64,000 nucleotides of DNA from JAGRAX01 sp041391365 (GTDB lineage Bacteria > Bdellovibrionota_G > JALEGL01 > JAGRMV01). Position 1 is the stretch's first letter; each line of letters opens with the position of its first letter. The position numbers and the translations under genes were made by a program. Below, in pieces: positions 56,055 through 64,000 of the stretch. The DNA lies in the NCBI GenBank assembly GCA_041391365.1, contig JAWKOC010000001.1:620001-684000 (forward strand), given 5' to 3'. The notes below the pieces were generated by a model. The model was not told the DNA's origin, ran no database searches, and saw nothing but the letters and a program-made list of their open reading frames with translations.

Positions 56055-57385
56055 AAGGTCTTTCCCCGTGGATCGGACTCCTTGAGAATATCTGCCAAAG
56101 TCCATGGCTCAGCCGATGCGCTCAATCTCTTTTTTCTCATTTCCCCGGGGGATGTTCCGGCTTGAGCCAGATCAAAAAATGGCAAAAAGCACTCTTGCTC
56201 TTTTGAGTCCATCGTGTGAATGGCTTTCTCAGCCGCTGTTTTCGCATGGCTGGCCAAAGTGACTCCTCCCAACTCAGCATGGAGTCCTTTGTGGATCAGT
56301 TCATCATAAGCACGCATAAGATCCGAGTAGGCAAAAGCAGAAAAATGCTCTTCCAATGCCGACAAAAGATCTTCCGAGCGACTGATCTGAAACCAAAAAA
56401 CCCCCAAGGCCACGGCCAAATCTATGGAATTTTGATCCGCCGTTCGAACCTCCAAATGGTTTTTTAATCGAACATCTGGAAACAAGGTCGTCAAATGCAA
56501 GTCCCAGTCTCCCAGCTGAACATCATCGGAGGAAGAAAGATACTCTCGAAAAGTCTGATGAGTCCTATCGTGGTAGCTGCCATCGCGCACGATAAAATAC
56601 ATGGGAACGTCCAAGGCATACTCCATGTATCTCTCAAAAGAAAAACTTCCATCCACAAAAAATGCTGGGGTTCCCGTGCGATCTGGATCGCTGTGCATCC
56701 AAATGGATTGGCGTCTTCCCAAAACTTTGGAAGCTCGAAACTTTTCTACCGAGGAGTTGGAATACAGCGCAGCTACGACAGGCCCCAGCATCGAAGAAAC
56801 AAACATTTTTCGTTTTGCATCTTGCTCGTCTTGATAGTCAAAATTGACCTGAATCGAGGCTGTCATGGTCATCATTTCCAAAAAAGCACGATCCCTGGTT
56901 TCATATTTCTGACGCATGATTTTGTAGCGAGACTTGGGCATCCAGGAGGCTTCTTCCACCGAGATGCTTGGCAAAAACCCAACATCAGCCCATTGGAACC
57001 CAAGGGTGTTGGAAATGGTTTTCATTTCTCCATGAACATCTCGAAGACCCTGATCCATTTCCTCAACCGTAGAATAGGCCCGGGAACTGAGCTCGACCTG
57101 ACCTCCCGGCTCCAACGTAATGGCATCCTGCCCCCTTTTCAAACCAATCCATCGATGATCATCCAAAATGGGAGTCCACTGGGGAGAAAAATGCTTGAGA
57201 ATCGATCGAACCGAAACCTCTCCGTCATAAGGCAGAGGGAATCCAGTCTTGGGACTCAATGCGAAACGTTCAAACTCCACCCCTACCTGAAAACGTTCGG
57301 GAGGTCGTCCCCCTCCGAAAAACGTATCCATAAGGTCATCTCTGGTTTGAATTTTTTTATGGTTGGCGTCTAATTCTCTGCTCAA
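56051..57385 (-). CDS. gshA: glutamate-cysteine ligase (plant/proteobacterial GCS2 type)
   Basis: 444 residues. Recognisable blocks: FQVGVEFERFAL (metal-binding Glu residues), GQDAITLEPGGQVELSS, TMTASIQVNFDY, GRRQSIWMHSDPDRTG and YFIVRDGSYHD, then HLTTLFPDVRLKNHLEVRTADQ. This matches the plant-like GCL family found in alpha- and deltaproteobacteria. It forms gamma-glutamylcysteine, the first step to glutathione; no gshB is visible here. It leads the minus-strand string running to etfA. Confidence 0.93.
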   Translation of the reverse strand: MSRELDANHKKIQTRDDLMDTFFGGGRPPERFQVGVEFERFALSPKTGFPLPYDGEVSVRSILKHFSPQWTPILDDHRWIGLKRGQDAITLEPGGQVELSSRAYSTVEEMDQGLRDVHGEMKTISNTLGFQWADVGFLPSISVEEASWMPKSRYKIMRQKYETRDRAFLEMMTMTASIQVNFDYQDEQDAKRKMFVSSMLGPVVAALYSNSSVEKFRASKVLGRRQSIWMHSDPDRTGTPAFFVDGSFSFERYMEYALDVPMYFIVRDGSYHDRTHQTFREYLSSSDDVQLGDWDLHLTTLFPDVRLKNHLEVRTADQNSIDLAVALGVFWFQISRSEDLLSALEEHFSAFAYSDLMRAYDELIHKGLHAELGGVTLASHAKTAAEKAIHTMDSKEQECFLPFFDLAQAGTSPGEMRKKRLSASAEPWTLADILKESDPRGKTL

Positions 57386-57593
57386 AAGATACTCTACCGA
57401 TCTATGGAAGCTCTCATATATTCATCCCAGGATTTTGTAAAACCTGAAACGGTTTTGCGTTTGCAGGCTTTGCACCCACACAAAAAGACCATCCGCCGCA
57501 AATCCAAGAAGGAAAAGGTCATAATTTATGTCGCAGGCTAGCTCCATTTCAAACTACCTGCTATAGTGATGATGAGGTTGATACGTTAAAATT

Positions 57594-59732
57594 ATGAGAT
57601 CCATTGATTCGATCATAGAAAAAATCAAAGAGTTCCGTCCCAAAGAAAGCACGGACATGATACTTGAAGCCTATCACATGGCCAAAAATGCTCACTCCGG
57701 CCAAACCAGAAAATCAGGAGATCCCTACTTTTCTCACCCATTGGAAGTGGCCTATATCCTTGCTTCCCATCGAATGGATGTTGAGACCATTGCAACTGGC
57801 CTTTTGCACGACGTCGTAGAAGATACGCAAATTTCTTTGGAAGAAATCGAAAAAAAATTTGGAAACGAAGTCATGCACCTGGTGGATGGAGTCACAAAAA
57901 TTTCTTCCATTTCCTTCCGTTCCAAAGATGTCCGTCAAAGCGAGAGCTTTCGAAAAATGCTTTTGGCGATGGCCAAAGACATCCGAGTCATCATCATCAA
58001 ATTGACAGATCGACTTCACAACATGCGGACCTTAGACCACATGAAAGAAAACAAGCAACAAGCCATTGCCAAAGAAACGCTGGATATCTATGCTCCCATC
58101 GCACATCGTCTGGGGATTTCATGGATGAAACAAGAGTTGGAAGATCTATGTTTTCGATCCTTGCATCAAGAAACCTACAAAAAACTTGATGATCAACTCT
58201 CCGAATTCAAAAAAGAAAGAGACATTTACATTTCCAAAGTGATCAAGCTCATTCAAAAAGAACTTGGCCAATACAAACTCGGCCACTTGGAAGTATCCGG
58301 TAGACACAAACATTTGTACTCCATTTTTCGAAAAATGGAAAAACGGAACATGTCCTTTGAACAGATCACCGATTTGATTGCTTTTCGAATTGTCGTCGAC
58401 ACGATCCCCCAATGCTACGAAGCTCTTGGACACATTCACAGTTTGTGGAAACCTGTACCCGGACGTTTCAAAGACTATATCGCTTTGCCCAAAGCAAACA
58501 TGTATCAGTCTCTTCATACCACTGTATTTGGGCCTGAAAGCACGCGAATTGAGATTCAGATCCGCACTCACTCGATGCACCAATTTGCAGAGGAAGGGGT
58601 TGCAGCTCATTGGATTTATAAAACCAATGAAAAAGCATCCCAAAAAGATCTAACGCAATACTCATGGATCAAACAAATGTTGGATCTCCAAGAGGATCTA
58701 TCGGACTCTCATGAGTTTATCGAAACCGTAAAAATTGATCTCTACTCAGACGAGGTTTATGTTTTCACCCCCCAAGGTGAAGTGATTGAGTTGCCCAGAG
58801 GTAGCACGCCTCTCGATTTTGCCTATCGCATTCACACGGAAGTTGGAAACCGTTGCAAAGGTGCAAAAATCGGGGGTAAAATTGTTCCGCTCAAATACAA
58901 ACTTCGCAACGGAGATGTTGTAAGCATCATCACCGATCCAAACTCGAAACCATCAAAAGATTGGCTTAAGTATGCCATCACATCCAAGGCCAAATCCAAA
59001 ATTCGATCCCTACTCAAATTGGAAGAACGAGAAACAGGAAGAGTCATTGGAAAAGAACTCTTGGACAAAGAAATAAAAAAGATCGGACAGAATACAGACA
59101 AGCTTTTATCTTCGGGAAAAATCAAAGAAATTTTGCCACAATTTCATCTCGGTGAAGTTCAAGAGCTTTTTTTGCGCATTGGCTATGGAAAAATCGATCC
59201 AAAGGAAGTTGTTCGTGTACTTTTTCCAAAAGAAGAACCAGAAACACTCACCGGACAAATTGAGGGCTTTTTTCAAAAACTTCGCCCATCATCTTCCCCA
59301 ATCCAAGTCGGTGGAATCAATGATGTCATGGTCCGATTTGGAAAATGCTGTGACCCGCTCCCAGGAGATCCAATTTTGGGATTCATCACACGGGGACGTG
59401 GAATCACGGTGCACCGAAATGACTGTTTCATGATTTTGGAAATGGACAATGAAAGAAAAATTGATGTCGAATGGACCAAAGCAGGAAATGCCTCCCGCGT
59501 CGTTCGAATACGCATCATTTCCAAAGACAAACCTGGGATGCTTGCTGAAGTTTCCAAAGTCATCACGCAGACCGGTGGAAACATTTCACAAGCGAAGATT
59601 GAAACCACAAAAGACGAAACCGCCATCATTTTATTTGATGTGTCGATCCAGAATGTTTCTCAATTGCAAAACATGAAAAAAGCCATTGAAAGTCTCAAAG
59701 GTGTCATCTGCGTAGAACGCGCCAAAAAATAA
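57594..59732 (+). CDS. bifunctional (p)ppGpp synthetase/hydrolase RelA/SpoT
   Basis: 712 residues. The HD hydrolase domain is intact (FSHPLEVAYILA, TGLLHDVVEDTQ with HDxxED). The synthetase domain has ITDLIAFRIVVDTIPQCYE and GRFKDYIALPKANMYQSLHTTV. A TGS domain (DEVYVFTPQGEVIELPRG) is followed by a zinc-finger-like helical part (RFGKCCDPLPGDPI) and a C-terminal ACT domain (IISKDKPGMLAEVSKVI). The presence of both sites implies a Rel/SpoT enzyme that makes and degrades ppGpp. The 208 bases upstream hold no gene I can support. Confidence 0.96.
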   Translation: MRSIDSIIEKIKEFRPKESTDMILEAYHMAKNAHSGQTRKSGDPYFSHPLEVAYILASHRMDVETIATGLLHDVVEDTQISLEEIEKKFGNEVMHLVDGVTKISSISFRSKDVRQSESFRKMLLAMAKDIRVIIIKLTDRLHNMRTLDHMKENKQQAIAKETLDIYAPIAHRLGISWMKQELEDLCFRSLHQETYKKLDDQLSEFKKERDIYISKVIKLIQKELGQYKLGHLEVSGRHKHLYSIFRKMEKRNMSFEQITDLIAFRIVVDTIPQCYEALGHIHSLWKPVPGRFKDYIALPKANMYQSLHTTVFGPESTRIEIQIRTHSMHQFAEEGVAAHWIYKTNEKASQKDLTQYSWIKQMLDLQEDLSDSHEFIETVKIDLYSDEVYVFTPQGEVIELPRGSTPLDFAYRIHTEVGNRCKGAKIGGKIVPLKYKLRNGDVVSIITDPNSKPSKDWLKYAITSKAKSKIRSLLKLEERETGRVIGKELLDKEIKKIGQNTDKLLSSGKIKEILPQFHLGEVQELFLRIGYGKIDPKEVVRVLFPKEEPETLTGQIEGFFQKLRPSSSPIQVGGINDVMVRFGKCCDPLPGDPILGFITRGRGITVHRNDCFMILEMDNERKIDVEWTKAGNASRVVRIRIISKDKPGMLAEVSKVITQTGGNISQAKIETTKDETAIILFDVSIQNVSQLQNMKKAIESLKGVICVERAKK

Positions 59733-59755
59733 AGAAACAATCCCAATTGGCACAC

Positions 59756-59774
59756 TTCTTGTGATGAACAAGAA
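59756..59774. promoter_or_regulatory. perfect inverted repeat just before radC
   Basis: TTCTTGT-GATGA-ACAAGAA: seven-base arms around a five-base spacer, ending three bases before the radC ATG at 59778. It could be an operator, or a hairpin that hides the radC start. It has no T tract, so it is not a terminator. Confidence 0.4.
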
Positions 59775-59777
59775 ATC

Positions 59778-60539
59778 ATGAAGAAAACACCTCCCGCAGT
59801 AGGAAAATCAAATCAAAAACAGACCGAGAATCTTCCATCTCGACCAGTGTCGATCGAAAAGCATCCGGATCCACCTCGAGAGCGTTTGGAGAAATGTGGA
59901 GCCAAACATCTATCGATTCGAGAACTTCTATGTCTGCTTGTTGGAACAGGAACCAAACATCAAACCGTTTATCAAGTTGTAGATACACTTCTGAGTAATC
60001 CATTTTGGAAAGATGATCTCAAAGCGCAAAAGATTTCTTATTTGACCAAGCTCTCTGGTCTTGGCACCTCCAAAGCAGCTCGAATCATCGCAGCGGTAGA
60101 ACTGGGAAAACGCCTTCATGAGCCGCCCTGCCCCGTTTTGCGATCCCTTCATCACAGCAAACGTGTCTACGAGTATATCCGACCTCATCTGTCCAACCTC
60201 ACCCACGAGGTTTTTTGGGTACTGGGCGTAGATCACTCTCACCACCCACTGTTTTTGGAAACCATGGGCACTGGAAGCAAAACCCAAGTTCATTTCATGA
60301 TTCGAGAAGTCTTTTCAATTTTGCTTCGATCCGAAGCAACTGGATTTTTCTGCATCCACAATCACCCGAGTGGGAATCCCATGCCAAGCGTAGAGGACGA
60401 ACACATCACCATGAAGTTACTGCAGGGTTCACACGTGGTCGGAATTCATTTCATTGACCACATCATTGCAACGTCATCTCAATATTTTAGCTTTGCCGAC
60501 CAACATGACTTGTTTTCATCAAGAAAAATGAACTTGTAA
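59778..60539 (+). CDS. radC: RadC-family JAB/MPN domain protein
   Basis: 253 residues. A helix-hairpin-helix region (SYLTKLSGLGTSKAARIIAAVELGKR) precedes a JAMM domain with FWVLGVDHSHH and FFCIHNHPSGNPMPSVEDE, the HxH-x10-D zinc site. DnaJ-like repair naming is historical; the biochemical role of RadC proteins is unsettled. The 3' end overlaps the convergent FAD oxidoreductase by 21 bases. The first 25 residues are polar and variable. Confidence 0.93.
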   Translation: MKKTPPAVGKSNQKQTENLPSRPVSIEKHPDPPRERLEKCGAKHLSIRELLCLLVGTGTKHQTVYQVVDTLLSNPFWKDDLKAQKISYLTKLSGLGTSKAARIIAAVELGKRLHEPPCPVLRSLHHSKRVYEYIRPHLSNLTHEVFWVLGVDHSHHPLFLETMGTGSKTQVHFMIREVFSILLRSEATGFFCIHNHPSGNPMPSVEDEHITMKLLQGSHVVGIHFIDHIIATSSQYFSFADQHDLFSSRKMNL

Positions 60540-62000
60540 TTTTTTGGTAAGCTCTCTCGCCGCAAGAATCTCTCCATCCAAGCCCAATCCAGGAAGAATC
60601 TCACGATTGATGACAAACAAATTTTTCAATCCCGTATGCATCGAGTTTCCTTTTACGCCATACTCAGTGGGTTTTTCAGAAGAATACACAAATCCATCTC
60701 GAAAATCCCCCTTGGCCTCTCCCAAATGTTTGAACAAAACATGAACCAAGGAAAAATGATCCCTCTGAAAATACGGTGCCACTTGCCTAAAATTTTCAAA
60801 AATTTCATTTTCCAGCTTTGTAACGTCTTCATTCCAATCGAGTCCAACATAAACGGTGCATCCAACATAAACATCTGGCTCATCATTCTTGGTTTTGACT
60901 GATGCTCCAGAATTTCCAATCCACTCTGTTCCGATTTCCGGCTGAATCAATCGAAATTTGATGATGCGCAAAAATCTACGACGATCATGCAAGGGATAGT
61001 CATCAGGCTCTTTCGGAATGATGATGCCTTGAGTGGAAAGATTCTCAGGTAGAAAAGCACGTTTCCCTTCAAACAAAAAAGTGACAAGTCTTCCGATACG
61101 TTTTTGAACTCTGTTTTTGGATGGAGCTAGATATCTTGCAATGTCCTTGTCCGTTGAAAAAAGTCCACTTTGATCTCCAGCAATCACAAAATATTTTGCC
61201 TGCACTTCTGTCCACATTGCACCTTGCAATGTTAAAGAACTCAACTCATCTTTTTGATAGGAACATCCTTCGATGGAAGAGAAGGTATCGATTTTTCCAC
61301 CCCTTTTGAGAAAAATTTCTCGCAAAGCTTTTTTCAGTCCATAAATTCCTAAATTGACATCAAAACTGTTTTCTCTCAAGCATTCCAACAAATGAGAGAC
61401 CCGAGATTGTGTGGTCCACGAAGTATCATATCGATAGTAGGAAAGTGCAGCACATCGCACAAGCAAATCTGCTTCTTCGATGTCCAGTTTCTTGAGAAGT
61501 GTCCTTCGTGGAAAACTCCTCAAAGGTTCTTCGGGAATATGTTTTTGAATTTTTCTCTGCGTTCGAAAACGCTGAAAGGCATTCTGTTCTATAAAATCTT
61601 CGTCTTCATGAAGCAAATATTTAAAAACCTCGACCCCTCCAATATCACGTTGCAAAAATCGAAAATCATTTTTGGGTTCCACACGCGCTTCAATTTCACA
61701 TTCTTTTTGCATCAAGTGATCCTCGCTGTAACAGCTCACTCTACCGTGTGGCATGATCAACTGAAGTGGCAACATGCTCTGATGCAAAAAGCTTGATTCT
61801 TGAGGGTGAAATCCTGCCTGAATCAACGTGGGCTTGAGAGAAAATCCTTGAACATCTTCCACCAAATCAAAATCTTCATCCAAATGCTTTTCGTGATCCA
61901 ACAACAAAATTTTGGCTCCTCGTTTTTGCAACAAAAGAGCGTTGATCAGCCCCCCCAGACCTGGTCCCAATACACATATATCAAACAGACCCATTTTCAT
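60519..62000 (-). CDS. FAD/NAD(P)-binding oxidoreductase, phytoene-desaturase-like
   Basis: 493 residues beginning FDICVLGPGLGGLINALLLQKRGAKILLLDHE, a GxGxxG FAD site like that of CrtI/phytoene dehydrogenase-type proteins (the first Gly of the motif is preceded by GP). The C-terminus has LKNLFVINREILPGLGLDGEILAARELTK, matching the last flavin-contacting motif. The middle is divergent, so substrate is open. Its ATG overlaps the purN stop (ATGA). Confidence 0.75.
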   Translation of the reverse strand: MKMGLFDICVLGPGLGGLINALLLQKRGAKILLLDHEKHLDEDFDLVEDVQGFSLKPTLIQAGFHPQESSFLHQSMLPLQLIMPHGRVSCYSEDHLMQKECEIEARVEPKNDFRFLQRDIGGVEVFKYLLHEDEDFIEQNAFQRFRTQRKIQKHIPEEPLRSFPRRTLLKKLDIEEADLLVRCAALSYYRYDTSWTTQSRVSHLLECLRENSFDVNLGIYGLKKALREIFLKRGGKIDTFSSIEGCSYQKDELSSLTLQGAMWTEVQAKYFVIAGDQSGLFSTDKDIARYLAPSKNRVQKRIGRLVTFLFEGKRAFLPENLSTQGIIIPKEPDDYPLHDRRRFLRIIKFRLIQPEIGTEWIGNSGASVKTKNDEPDVYVGCTVYVGLDWNEDVTKLENEIFENFRQVAPYFQRDHFSLVHVLFKHLGEAKGDFRDGFVYSSEKPTEYGVKGNSMHTGLKNLFVINREILPGLGLDGEILAARELTKKLQVHFS

Positions 62001-62590
62001 GATTTGATCTCTTTCAGCACTTTCGCGATGGCTTTTGAATACAATCGATGTTCAACTTTGTGAACTTTTTCTGTTAGAGATTCTGGCGTATCTTGTGGAT
62101 CAATGTCAACCTTCTCTTGCATGATGATGGGGCCGGTATCCATACCATGATCGACATAGTGCACGGTAACTCCTGTAAAAGTATGTTTTTCTTTCACCGC
62201 TCGCTCTATAGAATGTAACCCTGGAAGTGCAGGTAGGTACGAAGGATGGATATTTACAATTCTTCCTTGGAATCGTGTCACCAAACCAGGTCCCAAAATC
62301 CTCATGAATCCTGCCAACACAATCAAGTCAGGATTGCACTCTTCCAGTGTCCGAATCAATGAATGGTCATATTCTTGCCGAGTAGCATAAGTTTTGTTTT
62401 CTAGAACCAGCGTCTTGATTCCCGCTTGCTCAGCACGAACCAAACCATAAGCATCGGCTTTATTGGAAATCACCAACGAGACCTCGGCAGGCAACTTTCC
62501 TTGCTCAATGTGATCAAGGATCGCCCCCAAATTGCTTCCATTGCCGGAAATCAATACTGCAAGCTTTGAACACTCAGCTTGCGTCATCAT
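61997..62590 (-). CDS. purN: phosphoribosylglycinamide formyltransferase
   Basis: 197 residues: KLAVLISGNGSNLGAILD, LAGFMRILG, IVNIHPSYLPALPG (catalytic His) and GVTVHYVDHGMDTGPIIMQ (Asp). It transfers the formyl group from 10-formyl-THF to GAR. It lies one base after nuoN's stop and overlaps the FAD gene, so it is carried in a non-purine transcript, far from purC-S-L-F. Confidence 0.96.
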   Translation of the reverse strand: MMTQAECSKLAVLISGNGSNLGAILDHIEQGKLPAEVSLVISNKADAYGLVRAEQAGIKTLVLENKTYATRQEYDHSLIRTLEECNPDLIVLAGFMRILGPGLVTRFQGRIVNIHPSYLPALPGLHSIERAVKEKHTFTGVTVHYVDHGMDTGPIIMQEKVDIDPQDTPESLTEKVHKVEHRLYSKAIAKVLKEIKS

Positions 62591-62591
62591 T

Positions 62592-64000
62592 TCATCCCCA
62601 AACCAGGTATGAAATAGATCCAGGAATCACACCCAACAGAACAATCAACACCCATGCAAGACCAAGAACAAATCGATTCACACCCGCAGTGCTCAACCGG
62701 CTCGCCCCTCCATCTTGGAAAAACATATTGACCAACAAGGAAAGATAATACCCAAGAGCAATCACACTGCTAAGCACAGCCATCAATGTAACAAACAACA
62801 GTCCCTTGCTTAGAGAAAACATAAAAAGCTGAAACTTGGCAAAAAAACCACCGAACGGAGGCACACCCGCCAAAGATAGCAATGCTATGGAAAAAACTAT
62901 CGCCACCGCAGGACTTTTTCGGGACAACCCTTTGAGATTACCACTGTCCAAACCGATGTGGTTTTCTTCCAAAATGGCGCAAACCGTGAACGCCGCCATA
63001 CTGGAAAAACCATATACCAATAGGTAGAAACTCAAAATCTTGCTGGCTTCAAATGCACTAGAAAAAAGAACGGCAATCAATGCAATGCAAGCGTATCCAC
63101 CGTGAGCTACGGTTGAATATCCGAGAAGTCTCTTAAGATTTTGCTGAAACAACCCTCCAATCGATCCAACAAACATAGAAATCACCGCAAACATTGTCAA
63201 CACGGCAATCCATCGTGCATGATACTCCGAAGGCAACAGACTCATCAAACGAATGGCTAGGGCAAAAGTCGCGGCTTTGACCGCGCCGGACATCCACGCA
63301 ACCAAATGAGAAGGTGCGGCTTGGTAAACATCCACGATCCAAAGGTGAAAAGGAAACACACCCAGTTTGAAAAACAATCCAACAAACATGAGAGCAAAAC
63401 CAGCCCATTGAGAACCTGACAAATCATGACCAAAGTCAGCCACAAGAATCTGTGCAATATCTGAAATCCACAGGGTATTGAACCCTGACCAGGTCAGTGC
63501 CACACCATATATAAAAATAGCACTGGAAATAGACCCCAAGAGAAAATATTTGAAGCCCGCTTCACTGGCTTTGGGATCATTTCCAATGGCCGTGATCACA
63601 TAAAGTGGAAGACTCATCAACTCCAATGCAACAAAAAACATCAACAAATGATTGGAATGTGCCATCAAAACTCCCCCACAGGCACTCAACAACAATAAGC
63701 TACAAATGCCGCTGGGTCGATCACCTATGGACGATGAGCAGGCATGAACCCATGTAGCTGGGATTAACAAAAGCAAAATCACTGCAGAAAATGCATAAGA
63801 AGAAAAATCATGAACCAAAATCTCTGACCACGCCAAAAATTGCAGTTCTCGATTCAAGTACAAAAAATAAAAACTGACAATCGCTGCAATGCTACTGATC
63901 ACCGCATATCCGATTCTTTTTTCAGTAGAACCAAGAAAAGAATAAAGGAGCACAACAAATGCACCAACCACCAGCGATACATAGGGCATCAATGCAATGA
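62592..64000 (-). CDS. nuoN: NADH-quinone oxidoreductase subunit N (partial at window edge)
   Basis: At least 466 residues with about 14 membrane helices. LMAHSNHLLMFFVALELMSLPLYVI, SEAGFKYFLLGSISSAIFIYGVAL (key Glu and Lys of the antiporter-like fold), HLVAWMSGAVKAATFAL and RLLGYSTVAHGGYA identify NuoN of complex I. The frame stays open to the right edge (IALMPYVSLVVGA precedes the first ATG at 63989), so the true start probably lies just outside. Other nuo genes should follow beyond the window. Confidence 0.95.
   Translation of the reverse strand, partial: IALMPYVSLVVGAFVVLLYSFLGSTEKRIGYAVISSIAAIVSFYFLYLNRELQFLAWSEILVHDFSSYAFSAVILLLLIPATWVHACSSSIGDRPSGICSLLLLSACGGVLMAHSNHLLMFFVALELMSLPLYVITAIGNDPKASEAGFKYFLLGSISSAIFIYGVALTWSGFNTLWISDIAQILVADFGHDLSGSQWAGFALMFVGLFFKLGVFPFHLWIVDVYQAAPSHLVAWMSGAVKAATFALAIRLMSLLPSEYHARWIAVLTMFAVISMFVGSIGGLFQQNLKRLLGYSTVAHGGYACIALIAVLFSSAFEASKILSFYLLVYGFSSMAAFTVCAILEENHIGLDSGNLKGLSRKSPAVAIVFSIALLSLAGVPPFGGFFAKFQLFMFSLSKGLLFVTLMAVLSSVIALGYYLSLLVNMFFQDGGASRLSTAGVNRFVLGLAWVLIVLLGVIPGSISYLVWG

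Noticed and set aside
56495..57373. Plus-strand ORF of 292 codons
   Set aside because: Antisense of the glutamate-cysteine ligase; no recognisable features.
57386..57593. Small gene between gshA and relA/spoT
   Set aside because: Only short frames (13 codons from the ATG at 57406); no Shine-Dalgarno-supported ORF.
1..64000. CRISPR arrays, tRNA or rRNA genes
   Set aside because: Reading both strands I saw no evenly spaced repeats, cloverleaf-like segments or rRNA landmarks; this is by eye, so a tRNA scan could still find a missed gene.

Overview
The window looks like chromosome from a moderately AT-rich Gram-negative bacterium. Evidence for an outer membrane includes an NlpD-type lipoprotein, a small beta-barrel protein and a Wzm/Wzt polysaccharide exporter. 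The gene mix (Tad/Flp pilus parts, FHA-GGDEF, zinc-ribbon acidic protein, PurS with small PurL, plant-type glutamate-cysteine ligase, long HflX, PadR with a HAAS-type partner) suggests a deltaproteobacterial-type lineage (Myxococcota, Bdellovibrionota or SAR324-like). That placement is inference; no rRNA is present. I saw no tRNA, rRNA, IS element, prophage or CRISPR array.

Layout. 0-3.8 kb: an ECF-type transporter pair, a repeat protein and a thioredoxin-like ferredoxin. 3.9-9.6 kb: two tiny Flp-like pilins and a Tad pseudopilin/CpaB operon, separated by the opposite-strand surE-pcm-nlpD operon. 9.6-15.3 kb: a zinc-ribbon protein and purC-purS-purL-purF, with no purQ. 15.3-36.2 kb: a long envelope-glycan region. 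It holds GT2 enzymes, an STT3/GT-C-like membrane protein, a DUF4956-VTC-CotH module, four radical SAM enzymes (one B12-binding), a flavin amine-oxidase-like protein, Wzm/Wzt and more glycosyltransferases. 36.4-39.7 kb: PadR with a wrecked HAAS partner, FHA-GGDEF and a Xer recombinase. 39.8-43.9 kb: one very large unrecognised membrane protein gene. 44-49.6 kb: M50 protease, trpS, scpA, scpB, RluB-type pseudouridine synthase and hflX. 49.6-57.4 kb, minus strand: dnaK, etfA, etfB, an OMP, small transaldolase, a catalytically degenerate DapF-like protein, VanZ-like and glutamate-cysteine ligase. 57.6-64 kb: relA/spoT, radC, an FAD oxidoreductase, purN and nuoN (running off the edge).

Two features cut across the window. 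First, at least ten genes, including trpS and scpA which should be indispensable, are broken by single-base changes, nearly all in homopolymer runs, and in each case the reading frame continues coherently in a neighbouring frame. I read most of these as residual sequencing or assembly errors and give coordinates for the restored genes. Second, several convincing sigma-70-like promoters place the -10 box only about 8-11 bases from the start codon, so leaderless or near-leaderless mRNAs are predicted for operon-leading genes.
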